NCBI GenBank assembly: GCA_024403825.1
Contig: JAKSRB010000005.1
Coordinates: forward strand, 1 to 53,679
Origin: Ruminococcus sp.
GTDB lineage: Bacteria; Bacillota; Clostridia; Oscillospirales; Acutalibacteraceae
Length of the DNA: 53,679 bases
Direction: 5' to 3'
This document shows positions 17,314 through 25,939 of the stretch, in pieces (position 1 is the first letter of the stretch; each line of letters opens with the position of its first letter). The notes under the pieces were generated by a model, which saw only the letters and a list, made by a program, of their open reading frames with translations, ran no database searches and was not told where the DNA came from. Both the position numbers and the translations under genes were made by a program.

Positions 17314-18852
17314 TTAAATTTTAATCATTACAAAACTCTGAGGTGATAGCTTAACCTTACCATTCTCAAATTCAGATTTTCCAAGTTCATAAATTTTTGT
17401 GCCATTATAGCTTGTGGTAATCTCTGTACTCTCTCCAAGTGGGTTAAAGAACATTACCAGACTGCCTCTCTTATAATAGAATGGAAGCATTCCTTCTGTG
17501 TAGGTAAATTCAAGCTCACCGTTTCCGTGTAAATCCTCATAATTATGACGAATTGCAATCATATCGGTAACAACCTTATAAATACTGTCAGGGTCATCTT
17601 TCTGATTTTCAACAGTAGGAGCATTCTCGCTCTTGTCTGTAGGCAAATATGGATTATCACTTGTTGAAAATCCAAGATTTTTACCTTCACACCATTGCAT
17701 TGGAGTTCTGGAGCCTGTACGGCTGAAGCCTCCCTCTTTGCTGATAAGCTCTGCCTGATACCTCATACCAATTTCATCACCATAATAAAGGAAAGGTACT
17801 CCCGGCATTGTAAAAATAAATGCATTAATAAGCTTAATTGCTTTTTTATCAAGATACGCTGTTACTCTCGGCATATCATGGTTATTTGTCATAAAGCTGA
17901 TATATCCGTTATCCTTTGAAGCCTCATAATTTGGCAAATATTCATCTGTGAAAGCCTTTATATCGCCCTTACCATTTGGATTAAATACAGCCTTATCGCC
18001 CCACTCTCCATAGCGGAACAGTCTGCTGTAACCGTTACCATAATGGTCAAGATAAAAGTCCATATGAAACCCTGCATTATTAATTGCTCTCTGAGGACCG
18101 CACCATTCGGCGACCATAGCCGCATCAGGATAGTCCAAATCAAGCATATCCCTGACACCTCTCCAGATTTTTGCGGTTGCAATTTTCTCATCATCATTCT
18201 TAACCAGAGAATCTGCCATATCAACACGAAAACCGTCTGCACCTCTGTCAAGCCAAAATCTCATTACATCCTTGATAGCCTCTGCTGTTGCAAGACAGTC
18301 AGGGTGGTCACATGGTAACTGCCATTCAGGATGAGTGATTTCGTGAAAACCATAGTTGAGTGCAGGCTGAGAGCTAAAGTAATTAACCATATAATTTCCA
18401 TTACGCTCACAGATACCGCACATCATTCTGTACTGAGGAGGAGCGTCCCAGACACTTTTGGTAAAGATATATCTGTTTGACAGCTCAGTTTCATCAGCTT
18501 TCTTAGCCTGCAAAAACCAAGGGTGAGTATCAGAGGTATGACCTGGAACAAGGTCAAGTAAAATTTTCATACCTTTTTCGTGTGCAACATTAAAGAGATT
18601 AATCAAATCTTCATTAGTGCCATATCGTTCAGCAACCTTCTTATAATCACGCACATCATAGCCTGCATCCATAAATGGGGAATCATAAACAGGATTCAGC
18701 CATATTGCATTACAGCCAAGATTTCTTACATAGTCAAGCTTCTCAATAATACCATTTATGTCACCAATACCGTCACCATTGGAATCATAAAAGCTCTGAG
18801 GATAAATTTCATAAAATACAGCATCTTCAAGCCACTTCGGCATATTTGGCAT
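17314..18852 (-). CDS. GH13 alpha-amylase family glucosidase, cytoplasmic
   Basis: A protein of about 512 residues with the GH13 catalytic triad in the standard order: nucleophile Asp211 (GFRVDMAD), acid/base Glu249 (MVAEW) and transition-state Asp326 (TNNHD). The N-terminus WLEDAVFYEIYPQSFYDSNG is typical of oligosaccharide-acting members such as oligo-1,6-glucosidase and alpha-glucosidase. No signal peptide is seen when it starts at ATG 18852, which is nine bases after AAAGGA, so it should act on imported malto- or isomalto-oligosaccharides. Upstream in-frame codons lack a ribosome binding site. It stands alone, reading against its neighbours. Confidence 0.9.
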   Translation of the reverse strand: MPNMPKWLEDAVFYEIYPQSFYDSNGDGIGDINGIIEKLDYVRNLGCNAIWLNPVYDSPFMDAGYDVRDYKKVAERYGTNEDLINLFNVAHEKGMKILLDLVPGHTSDTHPWFLQAKKADETELSNRYIFTKSVWDAPPQYRMMCGICERNGNYMVNYFSSQPALNYGFHEITHPEWQLPCDHPDCLATAEAIKDVMRFWLDRGADGFRVDMADSLVKNDDEKIATAKIWRGVRDMLDLDYPDAAMVAEWCGPQRAINNAGFHMDFYLDHYGNGYSRLFRYGEWGDKAVFNPNGKGDIKAFTDEYLPNYEASKDNGYISFMTNNHDMPRVTAYLDKKAIKLINAFIFTMPGVPFLYYGDEIGMRYQAELISKEGGFSRTGSRTPMQWCEGKNLGFSTSDNPYLPTDKSENAPTVENQKDDPDSIYKVVTDMIAIRHNYEDLHGNGELEFTYTEGMLPFYYKRGSLVMFFNPLGESTEITTSYNGTKIYELGKSEFENGKVKLSPQSFVMIKI

Positions 18853-18880
18853 AATTAACATTCCTTTCAAAAATATGTAT

Positions 18881-18886
18881 ATTATA
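18881..18886 (-). promoter_or_regulatory. Possible -10 element of the GH13 gene
   Basis: The reverse strand reads TGTGTATAAT here, an extended -10 about 28 bases before the start codon. I see no good -35 at 17 bases. Confidence 0.4.
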
Positions 18887-18967
18887 CACAATAATTTTAA
18901 CATTTATACACTATAAATGCAATAATAATTAGTAAATTTTTGAAATTAAAATTCCATTAATAAATAC

Positions 18968-18996
18968 TTGCAAATAACGCATAAACATCATAATAT
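18968..18996 (+). promoter_or_regulatory. Probable promoter of the MecA-like gene
   Basis: TTGCAA (18968-18973), 17 bases, TAATAT (18991-18996), followed 26 bases later by AAAGGAGG. Confidence 0.5.
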
Positions 18997-19037
18997 GATA
19001 AGGTAACAGTCCGTAAAACCGCAAAGGAGGAAAAACC

Positions 19038-19592
19038 TTGACCGTTGATAAACTTGCAGAAAACAGAGTATTAATTACCTTGTGCAATGAGGATATGAAA
19101 GATTTTTCGTTAGATTATAGCAGGCTGAGCTTAAATGATATTCATTCAAGAAAGATATTAACACGAATTATGCAGTTGGCGTGCTTTAAATTTGGAATTG
19201 AATTAAGTGGTAAAAATGTTCTGATAGAGGCATTACCGCTTGATGATGAATGTTATCTTTTATTAACGATAAACCGAAAATACAGCAGAACATATCGGCT
19301 GAAAAAAACTACCTGCCAATGCTATAGACTTGGGAAAAGCAGTAATTTTCTTGATACAGTTGAACAGCTTTACAGACAGAATGTATGCTGTAATAAAAAT
19401 TCAGCTTATGTATATAAGGATGAATATTATTTGATATTTGAATATCCCGCAATACCGCATAAGTTTAAGAGAGTTCTATCAGAGTATGGGAAACGGAGCG
19501 GAGGTAACATATCTGCCGCTATTATTAAAGAAAACGGAAAAATGCTGTGTAAAACTAATGCAATAGCACAAATTGGAAAACATCTTGTATAA
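19038..19592 (+). CDS. mecA: MecA-like adaptor protein
   Basis: The 184-residue protein resembles MecA at both ends. The N-terminal part (about 1-80) starts TVDKLAENRVLITLCNEDM and ends with the acidic strand EALPLDDECYLLLTI. The C-terminal part (about 105-184) has the strands expected of the ClpC-binding domain. MecA adaptors select proteins such as ComK for degradation by ClpCP. The start is TTG 19038 behind a perfect AAAGGAGG. It is shorter than B. subtilis MecA (about 218). A Clp unfoldase gene at 38.8 kb is ClpE-like rather than ClpC, so the partner is uncertain. Confidence 0.72.
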   Translation: MTVDKLAENRVLITLCNEDMKDFSLDYSRLSLNDIHSRKILTRIMQLACFKFGIELSGKNVLIEALPLDDECYLLLTINRKYSRTYRLKKTTCQCYRLGKSSNFLDTVEQLYRQNVCCNKNSAYVYKDEYYLIFEYPAIPHKFKRVLSEYGKRSGGNISAAIIKENGKMLCKTNAIAQIGKHLV

Positions 19593-19638
19593 TGTTTGAA
19601 ATTATAAATTGAAGTTAAGTTTCATAAATATAATTAAG

Positions 19639-19671
19639 AAAAGCGACAAAGAACAATCTCTGTCGCTTTTT
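19639..19671. terminator. Bidirectional terminator between mecA and the ClC gene
   Basis: AAAAGCGACA (19639-19648) pairs with TGTCGCTTTT (19661-19670). Both strands have a T run after the stem, and the flanking genes converge. Confidence 0.9.
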
Positions 19672-19710
19672 CTATTAATAGGATAAAATATCCATTAGGT
19701 TATAATATTA

Positions 19711-20973
19711 TCATTTCGCATTTATATTAATATATTCAGCCTTTAGCTTAGAATATAAAATTTTCTGACTTGAATATAATCCATAATAACCGCTTAACAT
19801 ATATGCTACTGCTACACCACCTGCAAAGAATATCAATCCGTCAGAACCAAAAAACTCAATACTTAACAATATTGATGCAAGAGGACAGTTGATTACTCCG
19901 CAGAACAGGCAAATCATTCCAACAGCCGCACCAAAGCTTGGATTTAATCCGATAAGTGGTGCAAAAACACAACCAAAGGTTGAACCAATAAAAAGTGTAG
20001 GTACAATTTCTCCGCCCTTAAATCCACAGCCTATCGTAACAGCAGTAAATATGATTTTCCAGAAAAAAGCATCGCCCTTCGCAATTCCACCAATAGCATT
20101 TGCAATTATCGGAGAGCCTGCACCATTATAATCTTTGCAGCCTACTAAAAAAGTAAGTGCTATTATTATGATTGCACCTGTTATAACTCTGAGAAATTCA
20201 TTGGGAATATACTTTTTAGCATATTTATGAACTGTTTTCATTGCAACGCAAAAAATTATACTTAGTTCAGCACAAACTGCCGCAAGTCCAACAACTCTAA
20301 CAATATTTAATAAATCAAGCTGAGGAATAACCTCTGATATATTAAAATACAAGGGTGATAATCCAAGACTTATTGCAATAGAGTATGAGAGCAATGATGA
20401 AACAAAACAGGGGACAAGTGCTGAATAATATGTAACACCAACGCTTATTACTTCAAGTGCAAAAAATGCGGCAGTTATCGGAGTACAGAATAATGATGAA
20501 AAAACCGCACTCATTCCGCACATTACGGCAATATGCATATCCTTTTCATCAAGCTTTATTATATTTCCGACAAATGAACCCAGACTGCCACCAAGCTGTA
20601 ATGCCGCACCCTCTCGTCCTGCCGAACCGCCTACAAGGTGGGTTATTACTGTCCCTAAAAATATCAATGGAGCAACTATCCAAGGTACTTTTTCTTTTGT
20701 TCTTATGGAGTCTATTACAAGATTTGTTCCAGGGTCATTTACTATATTTGAGCCTTTATATAATGCGACTATCAGCACACCGCCTACAGGCAACATAAAT
20801 ATCATCCACCAGTTTTCGTTGTTGAATTTATTGGCAAATGAAATGCAATATCCGAATGCTGTGCCTATTATTCCGCCTATTCCTCCTGTTATGCTTGCTA
20901 TTAATACCCATTTTAAAAATGTACTGATATAATTTGATGCTGAAAATATTTTCTTTCTTACTTTTCTTATCAT
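19711..20973 (-). CDS. ClC-family anion transporter, possibly fluoride type
   Basis: A 420-residue polytopic protein with the ClC signature GSAGREGAALQ. The gating glutamate is E121. The usual chloride-binding GSGIP loop is replaced by a DPGTNLVID segment, and the third motif reads GGEIVPTLFIG. As I recall the family, departures at these places are seen in the CLC-F fluoride/proton antiporters, so fluoride export is a real option; chloride transport cannot be excluded. No fluoride riboswitch is recognisable upstream. The ATG is preceded by GGGAGA. It lies on the reverse strand downstream of ruvX with a 192-base gap. Confidence 0.85.
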   Translation of the reverse strand: MIRKVRKKIFSASNYISTFLKWVLIASITGGIGGIIGTAFGYCISFANKFNNENWWMIFMLPVGGVLIVALYKGSNIVNDPGTNLVIDSIRTKEKVPWIVAPLIFLGTVITHLVGGSAGREGAALQLGGSLGSFVGNIIKLDEKDMHIAVMCGMSAVFSSLFCTPITAAFFALEVISVGVTYYSALVPCFVSSLLSYSIAISLGLSPLYFNISEVIPQLDLLNIVRVVGLAAVCAELSIIFCVAMKTVHKYAKKYIPNEFLRVITGAIIIIALTFLVGCKDYNGAGSPIIANAIGGIAKGDAFFWKIIFTAVTIGCGFKGGEIVPTLFIGSTFGCVFAPLIGLNPSFGAAVGMICLFCGVINCPLASILLSIEFFGSDGLIFFAGGVAVAYMLSGYYGLYSSQKILYSKLKAEYININAK

Positions 20974-21165
20974 TTTTTAATCTCCCAATTATAAATGGGC
21001 AAAAATAACAACTTGCACAATAAATCAAGAAAAATAATCTTGTTTTCAATATAAAATCAGGTTTTAACACCTTTAAATTAGCTTTTTATTTGTGCATTTT
21101 AACAACTGATTTGAATTTTGCTCATTTATAGCTCCCAAAATATAATTTTATTTTGTAATATTTTT

Positions 21166-21591
21166 TTATATTTCTTTTGAGAGCTTCCTTTTATCAAGAT
21201 AATTCTGCAATATTATCGTTGCTGCAACCTCATCAACAACATTTTTTCTCTTTTTACCCCTTGTATTAGTCGTATTAAGAAAATTATGTGCTGTTATTGT
21301 AGTTCCTCTTTCATCCTGCATTACGGTTTCAATTCCTGTAAGCTCGGTTAGCTTTGAAGCAAACTCTCTTGCATTTATAGCACTTTCACCCTCAGAGCCA
21401 TCCATATTTTTTGGCAAACCTACCACAATTAATTCTGCTTTTGTTTCTTGGACTGCCTCTGCAACCTTGTCAGGCAATTTGTTTGGCGATTTTTCAAATA
21501 TTACTTTGTATGGTGATGCAAGAAATTCTGTTTTATCGCATACAGCTATTCCTGTTCGTGCTTTTCCTAAATCTACTGACATTATTATCAT
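21166..21591 (-). CDS. ruvX: RuvX/YqgF-family nuclease
   Basis: A protein of about 141 residues beginning MIIMSVDLGKARTGIAV, with VVGLPKNMDGSEG and the conserved DERGTT and VVDEVAA motifs. The acidic residues form the RNase H-like active site. The family processes the 5' end of pre-16S rRNA and was first described as a putative Holliday junction resolvase. I choose ATG 21591, which has GGGAG eight bases upstream and gives the usual N-terminus; ATG 21612 behind AAAGGAG is a second candidate. Confidence 0.93.
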   Translation of the reverse strand: MIIMSVDLGKARTGIAVCDKTEFLASPYKVIFEKSPNKLPDKVAEAVQETKAELIVVGLPKNMDGSEGESAINAREFASKLTELTGIETVMQDERGTTITAHNFLNTTNTRGKKRKNVVDEVAATIILQNYLDKRKLSKEI

Positions 21592-21623
21592 TTGCTTTTC
21601 TCCCTGTTTCATTATCTCCTTTT

Positions 21624-21652
21624 ATTATAGTCTAATTTTGCTAAACATACAA
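21624..21652 (-). promoter_or_regulatory. Sigma-A-type promoter for ruvX
   Basis: On the reverse strand TTGTAT (21652-21647), 17 bases, TATAAT (21629-21624), just upstream of the ruvX start codons. Confidence 0.65.
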
Positions 21653-21739
21653 TAATATTATTCAGAAATCTTTGTTTTATATTTTAATTTGTTTCTTTGA
21701 ATTTTTCTACAAAAGAATTTATAAACTGTCATTCATATA

Positions 21740-21772
21740 TTGACAAATCCGTTGACCTTGCAGAGCTATAAT
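21740..21772 (+). promoter_or_regulatory. spoIIE promoter with a 21-bp spacer, Spo0A type
   Basis: A consensus -35 TTGACA (21740-21745) and a consensus -10 TATAAT (21767-21772) are separated by 21 bases instead of 17. In B. subtilis the Spo0A-activated spoIIE and spoIIG promoters have spacers of 21-22 bp. A second TTGAC lies 12 bases downstream of the first, and both resemble the inverted 0A box TTCGACA (five and four of seven positions). Confidence 0.72.
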
Positions 21773-21827
21773 ATAAATATAGAAATTTTCTTATATTTCT
21801 GTATGCTTTAAGATTTTAAGGCGATAA

Positions 21828-24182
21828 TTGAAAAACAAAGGACGGTTGATTTTTATGGCAGCAGTTAGTGTTGCAGGTACAAAGGCAGTCAATTCGGCTA
21901 AGAACGGCGGTACTATTGCAAGGACTGCTGTGTTGAATGTGGCTTATTTTCTTTGTGGTATTCTCATTTCAAGGGGTGCTGTGCTGGGGGAGCTTGCTCC
22001 GTTTGGTGCATCATACTCTGCCGCAGTTCCCAAAAAATTTCTGTTTTCTGCTTTGGCAGGTACTGCACTCGGATACATTATTCTAAAACCCTCAGACAGC
22101 TTTCGTTATCTGGCTGTTATTATTGCTATCGGTGCTTTGAGGTGGCTTTTGAGCGATATTACAATCGTGAGTGAAAGCAGAATTTTTGCTCCTTTGGTGG
22201 CTTTTGTTCCGCTTACGGCTACAGGTACTATTCTGCTGTTTTCATCATCAAGTACTATGACCTCTTTTGCTGATTGTTTAATTGAGGCAGTTATTGCAGG
22301 TGCGGCAGCATATTTTATTAATATTGCAGTAGCTCTTGCAGGTCAGAAAAGAGGTATATCTGCGTTTAATCAGCAGGAAACTGCAAGTCTTGTTATGACA
22401 GGCTGTGTAATGGTGCTTGCCTTTGGCAGTATTACATATCAGAATATATCATTAGGCAGAATAATAGCAGTAATAATAATTATGCTTTGTGCGGCTTATG
22501 GAGGTATTGCGGGCGGTGCTGTTAGTGGAATTGCTACAGGCTCAATTTTCAGCATTGCTGACAGAGGTCAGGGATTTATTTGTGGTGGCTTTGCTTTTGG
22601 CGGTCTTATGGCAGGCTTGTTTTCATCGCTCGGAAAAATTGGTTGTGCAATATCCTTTGTTATTGCAAATGGTGTGATGAGTCTTGCTTTTAACCAGAAT
22701 ATTACTATGCCGAATTTTCTGCTTGAAAGTCTGGCAGGTGCAGGCGTATTTTTATTTTTGCCTGCCGAGGTTGGCAATATCATTTCCCCTATGTTTATTT
22801 CTGATAAAAAATCAACTTTAAGCGAGGTTTTGCATAAAAATCTTATTATGCGTCTGAATTTTGCTTCAAAGGCGGTATATAATGTAAAAAATGATGTAAA
22901 TAAGGTTTCCGAAGAATTAAAAAAGCTGTATTCCCCTACATTTGATAGTGTGTGCGAAAATGTAGCTGAAGATGTCTGCAATGGATGTGGACTTAGAAAA
23001 TATTGTTTTGAACATAAGGGTGGTGTTACCTATGATGATTTTCACCGATTAGAGGAGATTTTACAGATTAAGGGTGAAATTTCTGATAAAGATGTTGACA
23101 AGGCTTTTATAAAAAAGTGTTGCAAAAAAGGTGAAATTGCAGATAGTATGAATGCAAATTATCGTGAATATCTTTCAGGAATTGAGGCTGAACAGAGAGT
23201 TGCGGATATACGAAGTGTAGTGGCAGGACAGTTTGCAGGAGTTAGTGATATATTAAGCGACCTTGCAGATGAGTTCAGTACGGCATTAAGATGTGATGCT
23301 GAAGCATCAAAGCGTATAATCAAGGCGATGCAGGAATTAGGAGCAATGCCGACAGAGTGCATATGTATGTTATCGGATAACGGCAGAATGATAGTTGAGC
23401 TTGAATTATCAGAAAAAAGCGAAAGAAAAGTATCAAAGGGAATGATAATGAGAGAAGTATCAAAATGTTGTGGAAGAAGATTTGATTTGCCTACAGTATC
23501 ATATGCAGGAGGAAGAGCAAGAGTGGCACTTTGTGAGATGCCGACATATGATGTTGAGATAGGCACAGACCAGCATATAGCAAATGGAAGTAAGCTTTGC
23601 GGAGATTGCATAGATTATTTCAATGACGGATTTGGAAAAACATATGCAATAGTATGTGACGGAATGGGAACAGGCGGAAGAGCAGCAGTAGATGGAAATA
23701 TGGCAGTATCAGTAATGGGAAGATTACTAAGGTCAGGTTTATCGGCAGACAGCTCGTTGCAGATAGTAAATTCTGCACTTATGATAAAAAGTGAGGATGA
23801 ATCTCTATCAACACTTGATGTAACCAGTATAGATTTATACACAGGAAAGGTGACATTGAGAAAGGCAGGAGCACCGCTTACATTAATAAAAAGGAATGGA
23901 AGAATAATATCAAGTGAAATGCCGTCATTACCGGCAGGAATATTAAGCAGTATAAAATTTTCATCAGACACATATAGGCTATCGACAGGAGATATGATTG
24001 TTATGGTATCAGACGGAGTAGTAACAGGTGATGAAAGATGGCTGGAAAAGCTAATAAAATCATGGAACGAGGGAAGCACGCAGGATTTGGCAAGGGCGGT
24101 TGTTGATGAGGCTATAAAACGCAGAAATGACAGCAGGGAAGATGATATGACCGCAGTTGCAATAAAGCTTATAGAGAATTGA
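21828..24182 (+). CDS. spoIIE: Stage II sporulation protein E, PP2C-type phosphatase
   Basis: A 784-residue protein with a long hydrophobic N-terminal part (about residues 35-330, around ten membrane helices), a central region with a Cys cluster (CNGCGLRKYCFEH, about 385-400) and a C-terminal PPM phosphatase domain (about 560-784). The metal ligands are visible: CDGMGTGG (D611), VSDGVVTGDE and EDDMTAV. SpoIIE sits at the polar septum and dephosphorylates SpoIIAA-P to activate sigma-F in the forespore. TTG 21828 (after AAGGCGAT) and ATG 21855 (after AAAGGA) are both possible starts. Codon use shifts inside the gene (see findings). Confidence 0.96.
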   Translation: MKNKGRLIFMAAVSVAGTKAVNSAKNGGTIARTAVLNVAYFLCGILISRGAVLGELAPFGASYSAAVPKKFLFSALAGTALGYIILKPSDSFRYLAVIIAIGALRWLLSDITIVSESRIFAPLVAFVPLTATGTILLFSSSSTMTSFADCLIEAVIAGAAAYFINIAVALAGQKRGISAFNQQETASLVMTGCVMVLAFGSITYQNISLGRIIAVIIIMLCAAYGGIAGGAVSGIATGSIFSIADRGQGFICGGFAFGGLMAGLFSSLGKIGCAISFVIANGVMSLAFNQNITMPNFLLESLAGAGVFLFLPAEVGNIISPMFISDKKSTLSEVLHKNLIMRLNFASKAVYNVKNDVNKVSEELKKLYSPTFDSVCENVAEDVCNGCGLRKYCFEHKGGVTYDDFHRLEEILQIKGEISDKDVDKAFIKKCCKKGEIADSMNANYREYLSGIEAEQRVADIRSVVAGQFAGVSDILSDLADEFSTALRCDAEASKRIIKAMQELGAMPTECICMLSDNGRMIVELELSEKSERKVSKGMIMREVSKCCGRRFDLPTVSYAGGRARVALCEMPTYDVEIGTDQHIANGSKLCGDCIDYFNDGFGKTYAIVCDGMGTGGRAAVDGNMAVSVMGRLLRSGLSADSSLQIVNSALMIKSEDESLSTLDVTSIDLYTGKVTLRKAGAPLTLIKRNGRIISSEMPSLPAGILSSIKFSSDTYRLSTGDMIVMVSDGVVTGDERWLEKLIKSWNEGSTQDLARAVVDEAIKRRNDSREDDMTAVAIKLIEN

Positions 24183-24196
24183 AAATAATAAAAAGT

Positions 24197-24240
24197 AAAA
24201 GTGACTACCTGACTTTTTAAATCAGATAGTCACTTTTATT
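24197..24240. terminator. Bidirectional terminator between spoIIE and the XRE gene
   Basis: AAAAGTGACTA (24197-24207) pairs with TAGTCACTTTT (24227-24237), with an inner CTGA/TCAG pair. T runs flank both sides, and the two genes converge. Confidence 0.88.
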
Positions 24241-24281
24241 TAAATGCAAATTAAAATTATTATAATAAAGAAAAGTCAATG

Positions 24282-24953
24282 CTATTTCAAATTAGTATGA
24301 CTATATATGTTTTTTATGTTGCGTTCAGAATATTGTATAATATTGAAAATTGAAGAAGCATTTTTATCAAAATATGTAGCAATAATATCTGGTGATAGTG
24401 CGATAGAAATATTTTCATCTTCAATAATAGAATTTATGATTTCAAGCTCCAATAACATTGATGCATTACAAAGTGAAGAGTATTTTCCATTGCTGATTGA
24501 AAAAATAGATTGATTATTGTTATTCTCAGCGGAATAGATTTTTCTGAAAACCTGATATTCAGCTTCCATAAGATAATTACTAATTGCGGAGGTTAGGTTT
24601 TTATTTCCGATTTTTGCAAGAATATCAAAAATAACTGAGGTTGATTGCAGAAGCTGTTTTTTGTTGATTTGTGTAATGACATTTCCCTTTAAAAGACTTA
24701 TATCTTCGTTTATATCAAAATTATCTGATATTTCGGTTGATTTTTGATTAACGGTTCTGCCAAGGAGATAGTCGCAGGAAACATCGTAATATTCGGCAAT
24801 TTTGATAAGAAAATCAAGACCACATTCTCTGATACCTTTTTCGTAGTGAGAGAGCAACGCTTGTGATATTTCCAAATCAGCTGCAACTCTTTTCTGACTT
24901 AACCCTCTGTCCTTTCTAAGAAATGATATAATTTTAGGGAAATCCTTGTTCAT
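24282..24953 (-). CDS. XRE-family helix-turn-helix regulator
   Basis: The first 70 residues form a Cro/C1-type helix-turn-helix (FLRKDRGLSQKRVAADLEI, then LLSHYEKGIRECG), followed by the common DVSCDYLLGRT segment. The remaining 150 residues are helical without a recognisable domain. ATG 24953 is preceded by GAGGTG at seven bases, so I prefer it to the upstream in-frame TTG. It diverges from a histidine phosphatase gene, with operator-like palindromes between them, so autoregulation is likely (inference). Ligand and targets are unknown. Confidence 0.88.
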   Translation of the reverse strand: MNKDFPKIISFLRKDRGLSQKRVAADLEISQALLSHYEKGIRECGLDFLIKIAEYYDVSCDYLLGRTVNQKSTEISDNFDINEDISLLKGNVITQINKKQLLQSTSVIFDILAKIGNKNLTSAISNYLMEAEYQVFRKIYSAENNNNQSIFSISNGKYSSLCNASMLLELEIINSIIEDENISIALSPDIIATYFDKNASSIFNIIQYSERNIKNIYSHTNLK

Positions 24954-24997
24954 ACCTTGACACCTCAAAACAAATGATAGTATAATAAAAAAGAAAG

Positions 24998-25039
24998 CTT
25001 ACAATACAGTAAGTATAATAAAAAAATTACTTTTTGTAA
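24998..25039. promoter_or_regulatory. Operator-like palindromes between divergent genes
   Basis: CTTACAATACAGTAAG (24998-25013) and TTACTTTTTGTAA (25027-25039) share TTAC...GTAA half-sites. They flank TATAAT 25014-25019 on the forward strand and lie where the reverse-strand promoter of the XRE gene would be. Binding by that regulator is inference. Confidence 0.4.
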
Positions 25040-25069
25040 ATACTAAAATAGAAAGTTTTGGAGAATTTT

Positions 25070-25696
25070 ATGAAATCATATATTATTCACTTTATACGAC
25101 ATGGTGCTATTGATGAAACAATGGCAGGAAAATATATAGGAACAACAGATGTAACATTATCTGATAAAGGCAGAATGGCACTCAGAAAGCTTGATTACGA
25201 AGAAAAATATCCCGGAACACAGGTAGTGTTTACCAGTCCGTTAAAACGCTGTACAGAAACATGTAAAATTCTGTATCCTGAGCAGACACCATTGGTGATA
25301 GATAATCTGTCCGAATGTAACTTTGGTGAATGGGAGGGCAAAACAGCCGAAGAATTAAAAGGAAATTCAGATTTTGAAAAATGGCTTGCAGGTGATAGTA
25401 GTGTAAAACCGCCAAAAGGGGAGAGCAATGCAGATTTTACAAGACGAATTTGCCTTATGTTTGAGAGTATGGTTGACGGATTAATAAAAACAGGAACAAC
25501 CGAGAGTGTAATAGTCACTCATGGTGGAGTAATAATGACCTTGCTTGCAATATATGGAATGCCACAGGCAAAACCATTTGAATGGGTAATGGATAATGGA
25601 TTTGGATATTCAATGAGAATAACTCCAATTCTATGGCAGCGTGACAAAGTTGGTGAGGTATTTCAGGTTATACCAATTCCAAATGAGGATGAATAA
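25070..25696 (+). CDS. Histidine phosphatase family protein
   Basis: About 208 residues, beginning MKSYIIHFIRHGAIDE. The RHG triad (R10, H11, G12) and the later VTHGG motif supply the two catalytic His, with Arg in TSPLKRC and Glu in SECNFGEWEG. The reaction is phosphoester hydrolysis through phospho-histidine. Small relatives include alpha-ribazole phosphatase (CobC) and phosphoglycerate mutase-like enzymes; no cobalamin genes are nearby, so the substrate is open. ATG 25070 is chosen because GGAG 25060-25063 precedes it by six bases. Codons are mostly A-ending, unlike amtB next to it. Confidence 0.9.
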   Translation: MKSYIIHFIRHGAIDETMAGKYIGTTDVTLSDKGRMALRKLDYEEKYPGTQVVFTSPLKRCTETCKILYPEQTPLVIDNLSECNFGEWEGKTAEELKGNSDFEKWLAGDSSVKPPKGESNADFTRRICLMFESMVDGLIKTGTTESVIVTHGGVIMTLLAIYGMPQAKPFEWVMDNGFGYSMRITPILWQRDKVGEVFQVIPIPNEDE

Positions 25697-25708
25697 GCTG
25701 TTAATTAT

Positions 25709-25735
25709 AAGCTCTCTGGCTTTCAGGGGGCTTTT
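25709..25735 (+). terminator. Terminator after the histidine phosphatase gene
   Basis: AAGCTCTCTG (25709-25718) pairs with CAGGGGGCTT (25724-25733) using two G-U pairs, followed by T residues. Confidence 0.65.
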
Positions 25736-25903
25736 AATATTACTTTGATTTTTAGTTTACAAAAACCAAAAATCAGCTATATAAAAACGGAGATTTGCAA
25801 GATTTATAATAGAACTTGCAAATACTCAATTTTACCTAAATGTTGTTTTTAGGTGCATAATAGTTGCTGACTATAATAATTTTAAATTTTTAGCAAATAC
25901 CCC
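25736..25903. other. Intergenic stretch with an inverted repeat
   Basis: No gene is seen. A perfect 9-bp inverted repeat, ATTTGCAAG (25793-25801) with CTTGCAAAT (25815-25823), lies about 80 bases upstream of the amtB promoter. TTGCAA recurs in the amtB leader. ACCTAAA/TTTAGGT (about 25833-25854) is a second small hairpin. These could be operator sites; nothing more can be claimed. Confidence 0.4.
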
Positions 25904-25932
25904 TTGACATTACCGCTTATCTGCTATATAAT
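25904..25932 (+). promoter_or_regulatory. Consensus sigma-A promoter of amtB-glnK
   Basis: TTGACA (25904-25909), 17 bases, TATAAT (25927-25932). The predicted transcript start is near 25940, which leaves a leader of about 180 nt. Confidence 0.88.
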
Positions 25933-25939
25933 TTAAGCA

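Noticed and set aside
20974..21165. Fluoride riboswitch upstream of the ClC gene
   Set aside because: The conserved core GGnGATGG and the following pseudoknot bases are absent; only weak AT-rich hairpins are seen.
23159..24079. Two long open frames on the reverse strand inside spoIIE (about 150 residues each)
   Set aside because: They lie opposite the phosphatase domain of a clear gene, have no ribosome binding sites or recognisable motifs, and arise from the A-ending codon bias of that part.
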